Source: Verrucomicrobiaceae bacterium (GTDB lineage Bacteria > Verrucomicrobiota > Verrucomicrobiia > Chthoniobacterales > Terrimicrobiaceae). From it: 64,000 bases of DNA. The stretch's first letter is position 1, and each line of letters begins with the position of its first letter. The notes under the pieces are model-generated. The model ran no database searches, was not told the DNA's origin, and was given only the letters and a program-made list of their open reading frames with translations. The translations under genes were made by a program, and so were the position numbers. Location: assembly GCA_007280915.1 (NCBI GenBank), contig QYQL01000017.1:1-64000 (forward strand). The letters are read 5' to 3'. Shown here in pieces: positions 9,139-18,634 of this stretch.

Positions 9139-9789
9139 ATGAAAATCCACCTCCTGCTCGCCCTCCTCGCTCCGCTGTGTCTGGCCGCCTCCGACGGCTC
9201 GAACCTGATTCCCAACGGGGACATGAAGGCCGCGGATCCCACACAGGGATTCTTCATCTCGTTCCCCTACCAGGGGGCCTATGTGAAAAACGCGGATTTC
9301 GTGAAACTCGGACAGCTCGGCGGCCGCACGTGCATCGTCATGCAGGGAACGGACAAATATGCGGGCATGAAAGGGATGAAAGTGCTCAGCCCTCTGGCCA
9401 AGGTTGAGGAAGGAAAATCCTACAAGGCGAGCGTTGACTTGTATCGCGAGCTGAAGCAAACGCACTTCAAGGTCTTCGTGGAACTGTATGCCGAGGATCC
9501 CCGCCCCAACCCATCGATCTCGTCGGTGCAGACAATGCAGATTCCCGCCGGAGACGGACATCCCGCGCTGGTCGAGGTCTATAAAAGAGATCTCAACATC
9601 AAAACGGGGATTCCGCTCAACGAATGGACGAAAGTGGAAACCGACCTGCAGGTGCCGGCCAAGGAAAACCTGAAGGTGCTCGGCAAACCGGCTGTGGCAT
9701 CGTATGCGACAATCAAGGTGATTGTCCTCGGAGCGGGGTCCTTTGATTTCATCCACACGGCAGGAGCCACGAATTTTCAGCTGAAATAG
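9139..9789 (+). CDS. Secreted beta-sandwich-like protein
   Basis: A 216-residue protein with a clear signal peptide (MKIHLLLALLAPLCLAA). The mature start LIPNGDMK resembles the opening of carbohydrate-binding and galactose-binding beta-sandwich domains of the CBM4/9 type, and the remainder is strand-rich with no catalytic motif. Fifteen bases separate it from the preceding gene and four from the next, so it belongs to the operon. Probably a periplasmic or surface binding protein; the ligand is not predictable. It may instead be a structural subunit unrelated to sugars. Confidence 0.6.
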   Translation: MKIHLLLALLAPLCLAASDGSNLIPNGDMKAADPTQGFFISFPYQGAYVKNADFVKLGQLGGRTCIVMQGTDKYAGMKGMKVLSPLAKVEEGKSYKASVDLYRELKQTHFKVFVELYAEDPRPNPSISSVQTMQIPAGDGHPALVEVYKRDLNIKTGIPLNEWTKVETDLQVPAKENLKVLGKPAVASYATIKVIVLGAGSFDFIHTAGATNFQLK

Positions 9790-9793
9790 CCCC

Positions 9794-12700
9794 ATGCAAT
9801 CCTCGAAGCAAACCTGCATCCGCCTCGAACAAGTCGGTTCGCGCATCCGCATGGCGCGGGCCGGGCGCTGGCTTCTCGCCGGTCTGGCCGTCTGCGGGGC
9901 GCTGCTGCTTTTGATGGCAGGCCTGGACCGGTTCTTCCGCTTCGGGCCGGTCGGCAGGTGGACAGCATTCGTCATCACCCTCCTCCCGCTTCTCGCGGCG
10001 ATTGTCATGGCGGTTTATTCGTGGGGACGGCGGCTCAGCCTCGATGCCGTGGCTCGTTGCGTCGAGAAGGCGACGGCCGGAGGCGGGGGAGACAACCCGC
10101 TGATCAGCGTCGTCCAATTTCACCGGCTTCTTCCCGAGTCCTCCTCGTTCCGCAAGGCTGTCATCGGGGAAATCAAAGACCCGTTCCCGCAGGTCAAATG
10201 GGGACTCGTTTTCAACGCGACCTGGCTCGGTCGCGTGGCGCTCGGTCTGGGAGCCATCCTCCTCGCCGCCACGACGTGGGGAGTTGCCAACCCGAAGACC
10301 TTCGGCAATGCGGTTTCGCGGCTGGTTCTTCCGGGAAGCCAGATCGCGCCGCTCACTTTCACAAAACTCGCGAAGCTGGAACCCGGCGACGCAACGGTCA
10401 TCCACGGAAGCCCGATCTCGATCCACGCCGAACTCACCGGGGTCATTCCAAAATCCGTCTGGCTGCGCTACCGCGAAGAGGGAGGCGAATGGCAGCAAGC
10501 CCCGATGAAGGGGGATGCCGCCAAGGGGGCATTCAATTTCGAATTTCCAAAAGTCTTCACGTCGTTCGTCTATCAGGTCGTCGCCTCGGACCTCACCACC
10601 CAGCAGTTCCGCGTCAAGGTCAACCCGCGCACCGCCATCAGCAAGGTCCGGACGATCGTCACGCCGCCCACCTACTCCCTCCAGAATCCGACGGTGATCG
10701 AATCGGGAACCGTGCTCCCAGAGCTCCTCCCCGGCAGCAAAGTTTCCCTGGCCCTCACATTCAACAACCCGGTATCGAAGCTCCGGGTCGCGGGCTCACC
10801 GAAGACCTCCTGCTCGCAGCCAGCCGGAGATTCCCAGACATGGAATTTTGAAGCGTCCGTCTCGGTTCCGGAAACATTGCTTCTGGAATTCCACGACTCC
10901 GCCGAAACGGTTTCCACACAGACCATCGAAATCAGGACGACCGCGGATGCACCGCCGGAGATCACGCTGGAGACACCTCCGGAAGGCTCGACGGTGGTCG
11001 CGAAACCGGGCGACCTCGTGGACATCCGGTTCAAGGCGGCCGACGCAGTCGGCATCGCAAAAGTTTCCCTGATGTCCGAGGACCCCTCCTCCGGGAAAAT
11101 GACGCCGGTTCATGAGTTTCCCGACGTGGCTGGCAAGACAACCTACGCGGGCGCATGGTCGCTTCCCGTCCCCGCGCGGACGGGTGGCCAGGACCGCCTC
11201 ACCTACAAACTGATCGTCGAGGACGGGAACACGATCACGGGGCCTGGGACGGCGGCCTCGCCAGCCATCACGATTTCGGTGACGGACTCCGCCGGAGCAG
11301 CAACCACCGAGGCCAAAGCCAAGGATGCCGCACTCAAGGGGCTCGACCATTTGGTCGAACTTCAGGAAAGCAACCTCCGTGCGACAACGGCTGCAAAATC
11401 GCGGAAGGATTCCGCAGCGGCTCCGGCGCTGCTGACCGCACAGAGCGGAATTTCCGACATGATGCTCTCCCTCTGCTCCGGGGCGCAGACCATCTCGACA
11501 GCGATGCGTGAAAATCTCCTCGGCATCCTCCGCTCCGAAATGCCGCAGGTCATCTCCTCGCTTCGCGATGCCGCCGCCTCCAAGTCGGCGGACATCACCG
11601 CCAAGACGCTTGGCTCGGCGGAGACGATCGAGTCGCTCATCCTGTCCAAATTGAAAGGCACCGCGACCGCCGCCTCCAGCGACCTCGAACGCAAGGAAGC
11701 CGGCGCCACGATCTCCGCGCTGGAAAGCCTCCTGTTCCGACAGCGCGATCTCTACAAGCTGACCAAGGGAGCCCCTCCGGAAAAAGGTCCGGCCCTCTCG
11801 GCGACGCAGGATGAAATCGCCGCCGCCGCCGGACAGGTCAAGGGCGAGCTTCTGGCCGCCGGAAAATCCGCCTCCACCGGAGACGAAGCCCTCCGCACGC
11901 GCCTGCTCAAGGTCGCAGACCTCTTTGAGCAGAACAAAATCGCGGACAATATGTTCCGCTCCGCCGAGCAACTCGACTCGAAGGACATCGCCGCCGCGAC
12001 CACCACCGAATTATCCCTGATCGAAAAGCTCACCGAAATGGTCAAGCTCCTCAACGAATGGCAGGTCGCCGCCGCAACGGAGGAAGCGAAGGAGACGACC
12101 GCAGCGGCGGAACAGATGAAGTCCAAGCTCGAAGTCCTCGCCACGATCCAGCAGGCCATCGTCGAAAAATCGAAGGAATTCTCGCGCAAGAACGCCTCCT
12201 CGCCACAGGACCTAGCGGTCGTCGCGGAAATCAAGGAGCTCAAAACCCAGATCCAGCAGGCGGCTGAGCAGATGGTCACCGACCTCCATACATTTCCCGA
12301 CATCCCGGCCACGGAACAGCTCATGGTCCAACTCTCGGAAATCGTTGAAAAGATCGAACAAAACGACGTGGAGAAATCGGAGGAAGGCGAAGTCAAGGTC
12401 ACGACTTACGACATGGAAAAAGAGGAGAGCGTGCTCAAGGACATCGAAGAGGCCGCGAAGGCGGAAGCGCTCGATCCGCAGGCCGAATCCTGGGCCGCAG
12501 ACATCAATGATCCTGCCAAAATGCAACAGGAGGCCTACGACGCGAACGAGTTTCCAGAGATCCCGAATGTCCCGCTCCCGGAGACGTATCAGGACACCGT
12601 CGGCGAACTGCTGAAAAACGAGGAGAAGGTGGACAACGACGACACGGCCACCAATAAATTCAGCGCCACCATCAGCGGGGGATTCAAGGGGCAGGAGGGC

Positions 12701-13375
12701 GATATGGCCACGATGAGCGGCATGGGACAATCGGGATCAGAAAAACCCAGCCACAATGAGCAGTCGGGCCGCAGTTCGGGAGGACGAAGCGGCATGGCAA
12801 ACGGCGAAATGACCGGCAGCACCGCCAACAACCTGGAGGGGGACAAGGCGGATGCCCGCCGCACGAAAGATTCCCAGCAGCGCGGCTACGTTGATGATCC
12901 GGCCGGTATGCAGGAAACCGCCGCTACGGGCGGCGGCAAGGGGTCGGGGTTCAGTGACCGCGAGGGCATGGAAGGCGACGGGGTCGTCCAGTCGGCCGCC
13001 GCTCCGGAGATCGCAGCCGCCAACGCGAAGGCGGCCGCCCAGGCTCAACTTGCCGAAAAGGCCTCCACCCAGGCCGCCAAAGCCGAGATGTTCTACATCA
13101 ATGCCGACGGGATGAAGGAGGTCGCCCGCCTCATGGATGCCAATGCAGCCGCCCTCCGCGAAGGCCGGACCGCGGATTCCAAGGGGCTCCACCAGCAGAT
13201 CGTGACGCGCCTCCGCCAGATGCAGGGCGGCCTGACGAGCGGAACCACCGTTCTCGACAACAAAGGCTCCGGCTCACGGCCCGGTGCCGATGCCATCACA
13301 GGCGGCGACGAAGGCCGAGCGCCCGAGGGATACCGCGATCAGGTGGCCGATTACTTCCGCCGACTTTCCGAGTAG
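9794..13375 (+). CDS. Giant three-TM helical protein of the MoxR/vWA operon
   Basis: 1193 residues. Membrane helices lie at about 26-43, 56-76 and 146-164. Beta-rich, Ig-like segments follow (about 180-500), then a long Ala/Glu/Lys-rich stretch with heptad character, probably coiled coil (about 505-920). A Gly/Ser/Gln-rich, low-complexity region (about 960-1060) precedes a final helix ending in YFRRLSE. This resembles the DUF4175-like giants found next to vWA/DUF4159 genes in Verrucomicrobia and Planctomycetes; I recognise the type by architecture only. It probably forms an envelope-spanning scaffold for the neighbouring proteins (inference). It lies five bases ahead of the next gene. Confidence 0.72.
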   Translation: MQSSKQTCIRLEQVGSRIRMARAGRWLLAGLAVCGALLLLMAGLDRFFRFGPVGRWTAFVITLLPLLAAIVMAVYSWGRRLSLDAVARCVEKATAGGGGDNPLISVVQFHRLLPESSSFRKAVIGEIKDPFPQVKWGLVFNATWLGRVALGLGAILLAATTWGVANPKTFGNAVSRLVLPGSQIAPLTFTKLAKLEPGDATVIHGSPISIHAELTGVIPKSVWLRYREEGGEWQQAPMKGDAAKGAFNFEFPKVFTSFVYQVVASDLTTQQFRVKVNPRTAISKVRTIVTPPTYSLQNPTVIESGTVLPELLPGSKVSLALTFNNPVSKLRVAGSPKTSCSQPAGDSQTWNFEASVSVPETLLLEFHDSAETVSTQTIEIRTTADAPPEITLETPPEGSTVVAKPGDLVDIRFKAADAVGIAKVSLMSEDPSSGKMTPVHEFPDVAGKTTYAGAWSLPVPARTGGQDRLTYKLIVEDGNTITGPGTAASPAITISVTDSAGAATTEAKAKDAALKGLDHLVELQESNLRATTAAKSRKDSAAAPALLTAQSGISDMMLSLCSGAQTISTAMRENLLGILRSEMPQVISSLRDAAASKSADITAKTLGSAETIESLILSKLKGTATAASSDLERKEAGATISALESLLFRQRDLYKLTKGAPPEKGPALSATQDEIAAAAGQVKGELLAAGKSASTGDEALRTRLLKVADLFEQNKIADNMFRSAEQLDSKDIAAATTTELSLIEKLTEMVKLLNEWQVAAATEEAKETTAAAEQMKSKLEVLATIQQAIVEKSKEFSRKNASSPQDLAVVAEIKELKTQIQQAAEQMVTDLHTFPDIPATEQLMVQLSEIVEKIEQNDVEKSEEGEVKVTTYDMEKEESVLKDIEEAAKAEALDPQAESWAADINDPAKMQQEAYDANEFPEIPNVPLPETYQDTVGELLKNEEKVDNDDTATNKFSATISGGFKGQEGDMATMSGMGQSGSEKPSHNEQSGRSSGGRSGMANGEMTGSTANNLEGDKADARRTKDSQQRGYVDDPAGMQETAATGGGKGSGFSDREGMEGDGVVQSAAAPEIAAANAKAAAQAQLAEKASTQAAKAEMFYINADGMKEVARLMDANAAALREGRTADSKGLHQQIVTRLRQMQGGLTSGTTVLDNKGSGSRPGADAITGGDEGRAPEGYRDQVADYFRRLSE

Positions 13376-13380
13376 CCGCC

Positions 13381-15528
13381 ATGACGTCATTTTTTTCAAG
13401 CCCGTCCGCCCGTCGCTTCGTGCCGGTCCTGTCCGCCCTGTCCCTTTTCCTCGGCGGAGCTTCCGGTGCGGAGGATTGGAAAATGCCGCAGCTCAACTAC
13501 CGGATGCCGGTCCGCGTCAAATCGCAGCCATCCCAGCCAGCGAACGGCTTCCTCATCCGCCTTCCGGATTTCGGCCAACTCCGGCCGGATGGCCGGGATA
13601 TCGTTCTATTCGACGCCGCCGGTGGCATGGTGCCCATTCGCATGGTCTATCAAAAGCCTGGCCTGCACTCCCTGATCCTCGCCAAAGATCTCAAACCGGG
13701 CACCCCCTACACGTTGTATTTTGGAGGCGAAGCGCCGACCAAAATCCAGATCCCGAGATGGGAGCCGGCCACCAGTCTTTTCTTGGAGACGAGGCCTCTC
13801 CAGGAAAACCTGAAAAACGCCTCATGGACCAAGCTGGAATCCCTCTGGTCGAAGACCACGGCCTCGTTCGGCGCGGACTTCGTCGACTCCATCAGCCACA
13901 GAGGAAATCCTTTCGGCCCGCATTTCGGCTACATCAGCCGCTACACCGGCCGGGTCGCATTCCCCGACCGCAAGGAAATCGAGCTTTACGGATGGGGGCT
14001 GGATGCGGCCGGATTCAAACTGGACAACAAACCGCTCTTCTTCCAGCAGGTCCCGGCGGACGTGAAATATCTGTCGCACAAGGGAAACATCCAGACGAAG
14101 CGCATCCCCGTTCCCGCCGGGCCGGTCGCAGTCGAGGTGCTCCAAGGCAAAGAACCGCAGGGCGGAACCATTGAGATGGAGGGCATGGTGGACTTCGGCT
14201 GGGTGGATCCCAAAATCGCGGCAGAGGCGGCCCGCGTCACGAGAGAGAACGATAAAGCCGCCAGCGAGGATCAAAAAACCAAGCCCCCGCAGCCATTCAC
14301 TCCGTTCCCGAAAAACTGGTATGAGCACCCCGGCACCACCGAGGCAGGAGCGATCGAACGGATCAACAACGAGCCGGTGCCCCTTCCAGTCGTCACCCTC
14401 GAAACCTACATCGGCTGGAACGATCTCTGGATATTCGAGGCTTCGACGAAGCTTGCCTCCCCGCTGCCGCCGGGATGGACCGCAAGCTGGGAATTCGGCG
14501 CGGGTGGCAAGGCTACCGGCACCGAAATCCGCCAGGCCCTGGCGGGAATCGAGCCCCAGCCGGTCCGGGTGACCCTCACAAACGGCACCTCCAAACTCAC
14601 CGGCTTCACGAGCCCGAATACATTCGCCGAGGTCCGCGAGGCCAGCATCAACGAGCCCGCCGACACCGCGCGCTACTGCGAACTGATCGGCGCGGCCGCC
14701 CCGGAATCCCTCACTCCCGCCGCGCTCGGGCCGTTTTGCGTTTTCCTTGCTGAATTCGGCCCGGCCGATCTCCTGAAAAAATTCACTCCGGTATGGATGA
14801 ATAGCGACCGGAATTCCCCGCTCTTGGAAAAGGTGATTCCCTCCTACATCAGCGCCCTGGCCCAGACAGCGCCGAAGGAGGCCCTCGAGGTGCTCAAAAA
14901 AGCGCGGGCCGACTTCCGCTCGCCCGAGATGCAAAAGAAGCTGGCGATCCTCCAGCTGGACATCCTCGTCTTCATCCTTCAGGACCCCTCCGCTGCCGAG
15001 CAGGGGCACTCACTCTCGTTCCTGCTGAAAGGAACGCCCGAAGAAAAGCTCGGTGACATCCGCACGGGCGATCTCTACCGCCTCACCAACCAGCCGGAGA
15101 AGGCGATCGCCGCCTACCAGGCCGCGCAGAGCCCGGAGGCCCGGACAAAAAAACAGGCGGCCATGGACCAGTCCACCTCGATGCAGGTCAAAAACCTCAT
15201 CGACGGCGGCGAACCCCGCGACGCCATGAACACGCTCGCCGCATGGGAACTCCAGAACCCGATGGCGAAGCTCCAGTCGGATTTCCTCCTCCTGCGCTCG
15301 CGGGCGCTCATCGCTCTCGGACGCAACGCCGAGGCCGCCCGCGAACTCCAGTCGTTCGCCGAACTCAACCCGGACAGCCCGTATCAGATCGACACCGACT
15401 TTTATCTCGCCACCGCCTTCAAGGGCCTCGGGCGCACCCGCGAAGCGGAAGATTTATGGAAAAAGATCATCGAAAAATACCCAAAAAGCGAATTGGCCCG
15501 CGAAGCCGAACGCCTGCTCGGTCAGTGA
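13381..15528 (+). CDS. Secreted protein with beta-sandwich and TPR region
   Basis: 715 residues. An N-terminal export signal (about 1-32, hydrophobic VLSALSLFLGGASG) is followed by a DUF2341-like region (YRMPVRVKS, IVLFDAAGGMVPI, PGTPYTLYFGG). The C-terminal third is helical and repeat-like, with degenerate tetratricopeptide units, the clearest at the end (DTDFYLATAFKGLGRTREAE then AEDLWKKIIEKYPKSELARE). Such a tail suggests a protein-interaction role in the periplasm. Its TGA overlaps the GTG of the next gene. Function not known. Confidence 0.7.
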   Translation: MTSFFSSPSARRFVPVLSALSLFLGGASGAEDWKMPQLNYRMPVRVKSQPSQPANGFLIRLPDFGQLRPDGRDIVLFDAAGGMVPIRMVYQKPGLHSLILAKDLKPGTPYTLYFGGEAPTKIQIPRWEPATSLFLETRPLQENLKNASWTKLESLWSKTTASFGADFVDSISHRGNPFGPHFGYISRYTGRVAFPDRKEIELYGWGLDAAGFKLDNKPLFFQQVPADVKYLSHKGNIQTKRIPVPAGPVAVEVLQGKEPQGGTIEMEGMVDFGWVDPKIAAEAARVTRENDKAASEDQKTKPPQPFTPFPKNWYEHPGTTEAGAIERINNEPVPLPVVTLETYIGWNDLWIFEASTKLASPLPPGWTASWEFGAGGKATGTEIRQALAGIEPQPVRVTLTNGTSKLTGFTSPNTFAEVREASINEPADTARYCELIGAAAPESLTPAALGPFCVFLAEFGPADLLKKFTPVWMNSDRNSPLLEKVIPSYISALAQTAPKEALEVLKKARADFRSPEMQKKLAILQLDILVFILQDPSAAEQGHSLSFLLKGTPEEKLGDIRTGDLYRLTNQPEKAIAAYQAAQSPEARTKKQAAMDQSTSMQVKNLIDGGEPRDAMNTLAAWELQNPMAKLQSDFLLLRSRALIALGRNAEAARELQSFAELNPDSPYQIDTDFYLATAFKGLGRTREAEDLWKKIIEKYPKSELAREAERLLGQ

Positions 15529-16226
15529 AGCGCCTCGTCATTCTTGCACTGGTCTCCTCCGGAATCATACGCGCGGAGATCTATGACCCGCCGACATCCT
15601 CCCCGGGTGGCGTTCGCGGAAGCGTGAACTCCCCGATCAGCGCGGCCGTCCTCGTCGGGGCGAACCTGACTTCGATTTACAGCGGAACCGTCTCACCGGA
15701 CCACAGAACCTTCGAGTTCAAAGGCATCCCGGTCGGAAAATACGACATCCTCCTCTTCGACGAGCCTGCGGACAAGAACCGGAAGGGAGCGATCTATTCC
15801 GGCCTGACCGTCACGCCGGGGACTGCGGAAGTGCCCGCCCAGTTCGCCGACCGCTTCATGGAACGGACCCGCCTCAACGACAAATTCTTCTCCCGCTTCA
15901 ACATCGCCGCCTTTTCCTTCACCGAGGGGAATTCCATCGGCCTCGCCGTCATTGAGCGCATCAAGGAAAGCCCGATCACCCACATGGACGGAACAGTCCA
16001 GACCCACTACCTCCGCCGGGTTGAACTCGCGACGATGGAACTCGCCGTGGACGACTGGAAGACGAATACGAACCGCCACGTCTACCGTGTCGAGATGCCG
16101 ATGGAGACCGGAAAGCCGTTTCTCGATTACATCCCCGTCCCGGCGCTCGGACGCATCCGCGTCGTTGACTCGGTGAAGGACCTCGGCCAGATCAGCCTGC
16201 CGGTGGTCGCTGGCACGAAGGAGTAG
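15525..16226 (+). CDS. Small secreted protein, carboxypeptidase-regulatory-like
   Basis: 233 residues from a GTG at 15525 that overlaps the previous stop (GTGA). This start gives a proper signal peptide (VKRLVILALVSSGIIRAEI), which the longer upstream frame would not. Residues about 27-75 fit a short Ig-like fold of the carboxypeptidase-regulatory type (VRGSV, FEFKGIPVGKYDILLFD). The rest is strand-rich and unrecognised. The last gene of the ten-gene operon; 84 bases separate it from the phosphofructokinase gene. Confidence 0.65.
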   Translation: MKRLVILALVSSGIIRAEIYDPPTSSPGGVRGSVNSPISAAVLVGANLTSIYSGTVSPDHRTFEFKGIPVGKYDILLFDEPADKNRKGAIYSGLTVTPGTAEVPAQFADRFMERTRLNDKFFSRFNIAAFSFTEGNSIGLAVIERIKESPITHMDGTVQTHYLRRVELATMELAVDDWKTNTNRHVYRVEMPMETGKPFLDYIPVPALGRIRVVDSVKDLGQISLPVVAGTKE

Positions 16227-16310
16227 CCGACGTCAAAAGGTAAAAAGTTTTTCTGTCCGCCGCGATGCGGGCTTGATGAATCGCCGGCTGGCAGGCAAAG
16301 TGTGCAGCCT

Positions 16311-17528
16311 ATGAGCAGACTGGAAGGAAAAGTGCTGGTGGCGCAGGGCGGAGGCCCGACTGCGGTAATCAATCAAAGCATCGTTGGAGTAACCCTCGAA
16401 GCGCGGAAATTCGCCCAGGTCAAGGCGGTCTATGGAGCGATCCACGGCGTGCGCGGAATCATCGAGGAGGATTTCCTCGACCTCACCCGCGAGACCTCGC
16501 ACAACCTTGAGCAGGTTGCCGACACACCCTCCTCCGGACTCATGTCCACGCGCGACAAACCGGATGAGGAATATTGCGCCCGCATGTTCAAGGCGATGCA
16601 GAAGCACGACATCCGCTACTTCTTCTATGTCGGGGGCAACGACTCCTCCGACACCGTCCGCATCGTCAATGAGCAGGCGGAATCCGCAGGCTACGATTTT
16701 CGCGCCATCCACATTCCCAAGACGATCGACAACGATCTCGCGGTCAACGACCACTGCCCGGGTTTCGGATCCGCCGCGCGCTTTGTGGCGCAGGCGTTCA
16801 TGGGGCTGAACCTCGACAACCGCGCCCTGCCCGGAGTTTTGATCGGCGTCGTGATGGGCCGCCACGCGGGCTTCCTCACGGCCGCCTCGGCGTTGGCCCG
16901 CAAATACGTGGATGACGGCCCTCACTTGGTTTATGTGCCCGAGCGCGCGTTTTCGACCGAGCGTTTTCTCGCCGATGTGGATCGTGTTTACAAGGAGCAC
17001 GGCCGCTGCATCGTCGCGGTCTCCGAGGGGATTCAGGACGAGAAGGGCGAAAGCATCGCCGCAAAACTCTCGAAAGAGGTCGAACGCGATGCCCACGGCA
17101 ACGTGCAACTCTCCGGCTCCGGTGCGCTGGGCGATCTGCTCGGCGACGAGGTGAAGTCAAAACTGAAAATCAAGCGCGTGCGCTCCGACACTTTCGGCTA
17201 TCTGCAACGCTCGTTCTTGGGCGTGGTCAGCAACCGCGATGCCCGAGAGGCACGCGAGGTCGGCGAGATCGCTGTCCAATACGCCATGTGGGACAACGTG
17301 GACGGATCAGTCGTCATCCGCCGCCCCGTCCTGAACTACAGCGCCTCCTACGACCTGGTCCCCATCCGCGAAGTGGCGGCAAAGACCCGGCATATGCCAG
17401 ATGAATTCCTCATTCCCGAAGGCAACCATGTGACGCACGAGTTCCTGAGCTACTGCCGCCCGCTGGTCGGCTCAAACTTCCCCGAACCCCACAGGCTCCG
17501 GGCGCCCCGGGTTCCGAAGATCGAGTAA
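16311..17528 (+). CDS. pfp: Diphosphate--fructose-6-phosphate 1-phosphotransferase
   Basis: Interconverts fructose 6-phosphate and fructose 1,6-bisphosphate in the cytoplasm. 405 residues from the ATG at 16311; a GTG three codons earlier is less likely. Phosphofructokinase landmarks are GGGPTAVIN (13-21), GGNDS (108-112), PKTIDND (136-142) and MGRHAG (182-187). The donor-selecting positions read Asp (GGND rather than GGDG) and Lys (PKTID rather than PGTID). In this family that pair marks pyrophosphate rather than ATP as phosphoryl donor. The enzyme would thus run glycolysis reversibly and save ATP. It stands alone between the MoxR operon and a radical SAM gene. Confidence 0.93.
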   Translation: MSRLEGKVLVAQGGGPTAVINQSIVGVTLEARKFAQVKAVYGAIHGVRGIIEEDFLDLTRETSHNLEQVADTPSSGLMSTRDKPDEEYCARMFKAMQKHDIRYFFYVGGNDSSDTVRIVNEQAESAGYDFRAIHIPKTIDNDLAVNDHCPGFGSAARFVAQAFMGLNLDNRALPGVLIGVVMGRHAGFLTAASALARKYVDDGPHLVYVPERAFSTERFLADVDRVYKEHGRCIVAVSEGIQDEKGESIAAKLSKEVERDAHGNVQLSGSGALGDLLGDEVKSKLKIKRVRSDTFGYLQRSFLGVVSNRDAREAREVGEIAVQYAMWDNVDGSVVIRRPVLNYSASYDLVPIREVAAKTRHMPDEFLIPEGNHVTHEFLSYCRPLVGSNFPEPHRLRAPRVPKIE

Positions 17529-17596
17529 GTGGAACTTCCAGGGCGATCATAGGCGGTAGTTCCTTCGCTCTGCACCCCCGACCGACCGATTGACCC
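17529..17596. other. Short intergenic with possible hairpin
   Basis: A 6-base inverted repeat GGAACT (17531-17536) and AGTTCC (17558-17563) with a 21-base loop follows the phosphofructokinase stop. There is no T-run after it, so it is a weak terminator candidate. Confidence 0.25.
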
Positions 17597-18574
17597 GTGG
17601 GACTTCTCAAGGACATTCTCTCGATCAACAAGAAGCCGGAGTCCTGCCGCGACTACGGGACCTGCGGTTGCGCGCACACGCCGTCGATTCCCAAGCATGT
17701 CTTCATCGAACTCAGCGGCGCGTGCAATCTGGACTGCACGTTCTGCGCGTATTCCTGGTCTTCCCGCCGCCGCGGGCGCATGGACCTCGGCCTGCTCGAA
17801 AAAATCCTGAAGGACCTCCGCAAGCTGGAGCCGATTGACTACATCATGTTCTCCGCGCTCGGCGAACCGACCCTGCACCCGGAGTTCGACGAGGCGTGCC
17901 GGATGGTTCACCGGGCAGGATACCATCTTGTCGTCACCACGAATGGAACCCGTCTCCGTCCGGAAATGGTGTCCCTGCCCATCGACGAGCTTTTCATCAG
18001 CTTCAATACCCCATCCCCCAAGGCTTATGAGATGAAGCATTCAGCGGTGCCTCTTCCCAAACTGATCAGGACAATCCGTGATTTCATCGACGCGGTGCCG
18101 TTGTTCGACACCAGCATCTACCTCTTCACAGAAAACCGGCTGCACTACCCTGATGCGGGACCTCTCATTCGACCGGATGATCCCGCCTCCGCCCGGCACC
18201 TGCAAAAGCTTTTGCGCGAGTGGAACCCCACCATCGAGATCCTCTCCCCCATCCCGGATACCATTGAGATCCAGCCGCATGTTTATGCCCGTCTCAAACC
18301 GCTCACCCTCTGGGCGAACTGCAATCCACCGGCTCACATCGAAATCGAGGAAGCCGTCTCCATTCCGGCTGCGACCTGCAATTACTACAAGCACCACATC
18401 AACGTTCTCTGCGACGGCGAAGTCTCGGTCTGCTGCGGTGACTACGACGCATCGATCAGCCTCGGCAATGTTACCACCGAACCGCTGCGAAAGATCTTTC
18501 TCCGGAAATACGAAACCCCGGACCTCGCGGTCCATTCCATCTGCCGCCGCTGCAAGGGAAAGATCGCTTCGTGA
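17597..18574 (+). CDS. Radical SAM protein with SPASM-like tail
   Basis: 325 residues from a GTG start. The radical SAM cluster motif is CNLDCTFC with cysteines at 43, 47 and 50, which binds a 4Fe-4S cluster and S-adenosylmethionine. The C-terminal part (CNYYKHH, then VCCGDY, finally CRRCKG) has the cysteine spacing of a SPASM or twitch auxiliary cluster domain. Extra N-terminal cysteines (CRDYGTCGC, 17-25) are unusual. SPASM proteins modify peptides or sugars, or mature enzymes. No precursor peptide or partner gene is seen beside it, so the substrate is open. Confidence 0.85.
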   Translation: MGLLKDILSINKKPESCRDYGTCGCAHTPSIPKHVFIELSGACNLDCTFCAYSWSSRRRGRMDLGLLEKILKDLRKLEPIDYIMFSALGEPTLHPEFDEACRMVHRAGYHLVVTTNGTRLRPEMVSLPIDELFISFNTPSPKAYEMKHSAVPLPKLIRTIRDFIDAVPLFDTSIYLFTENRLHYPDAGPLIRPDDPASARHLQKLLREWNPTIEILSPIPDTIEIQPHVYARLKPLTLWANCNPPAHIEIEEAVSIPAATCNYYKHHINVLCDGEVSVCCGDYDASISLGNVTTEPLRKIFLRKYETPDLAVHSICRRCKGKIAS

Positions 18575-18634
18575 ATCCTCACAGCAGGAGGAAGGGTTGG
18601 TCTTTCCAAAATACTCTTTGCTCAAAAAATATTC

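Noticed and set aside
6652-10008. 1118-codon open frame on the minus strand
   Set aside because: Shadow of the two vWA protein genes; GC-rich third positions open the reverse frame, and the product has no recognisable motif.
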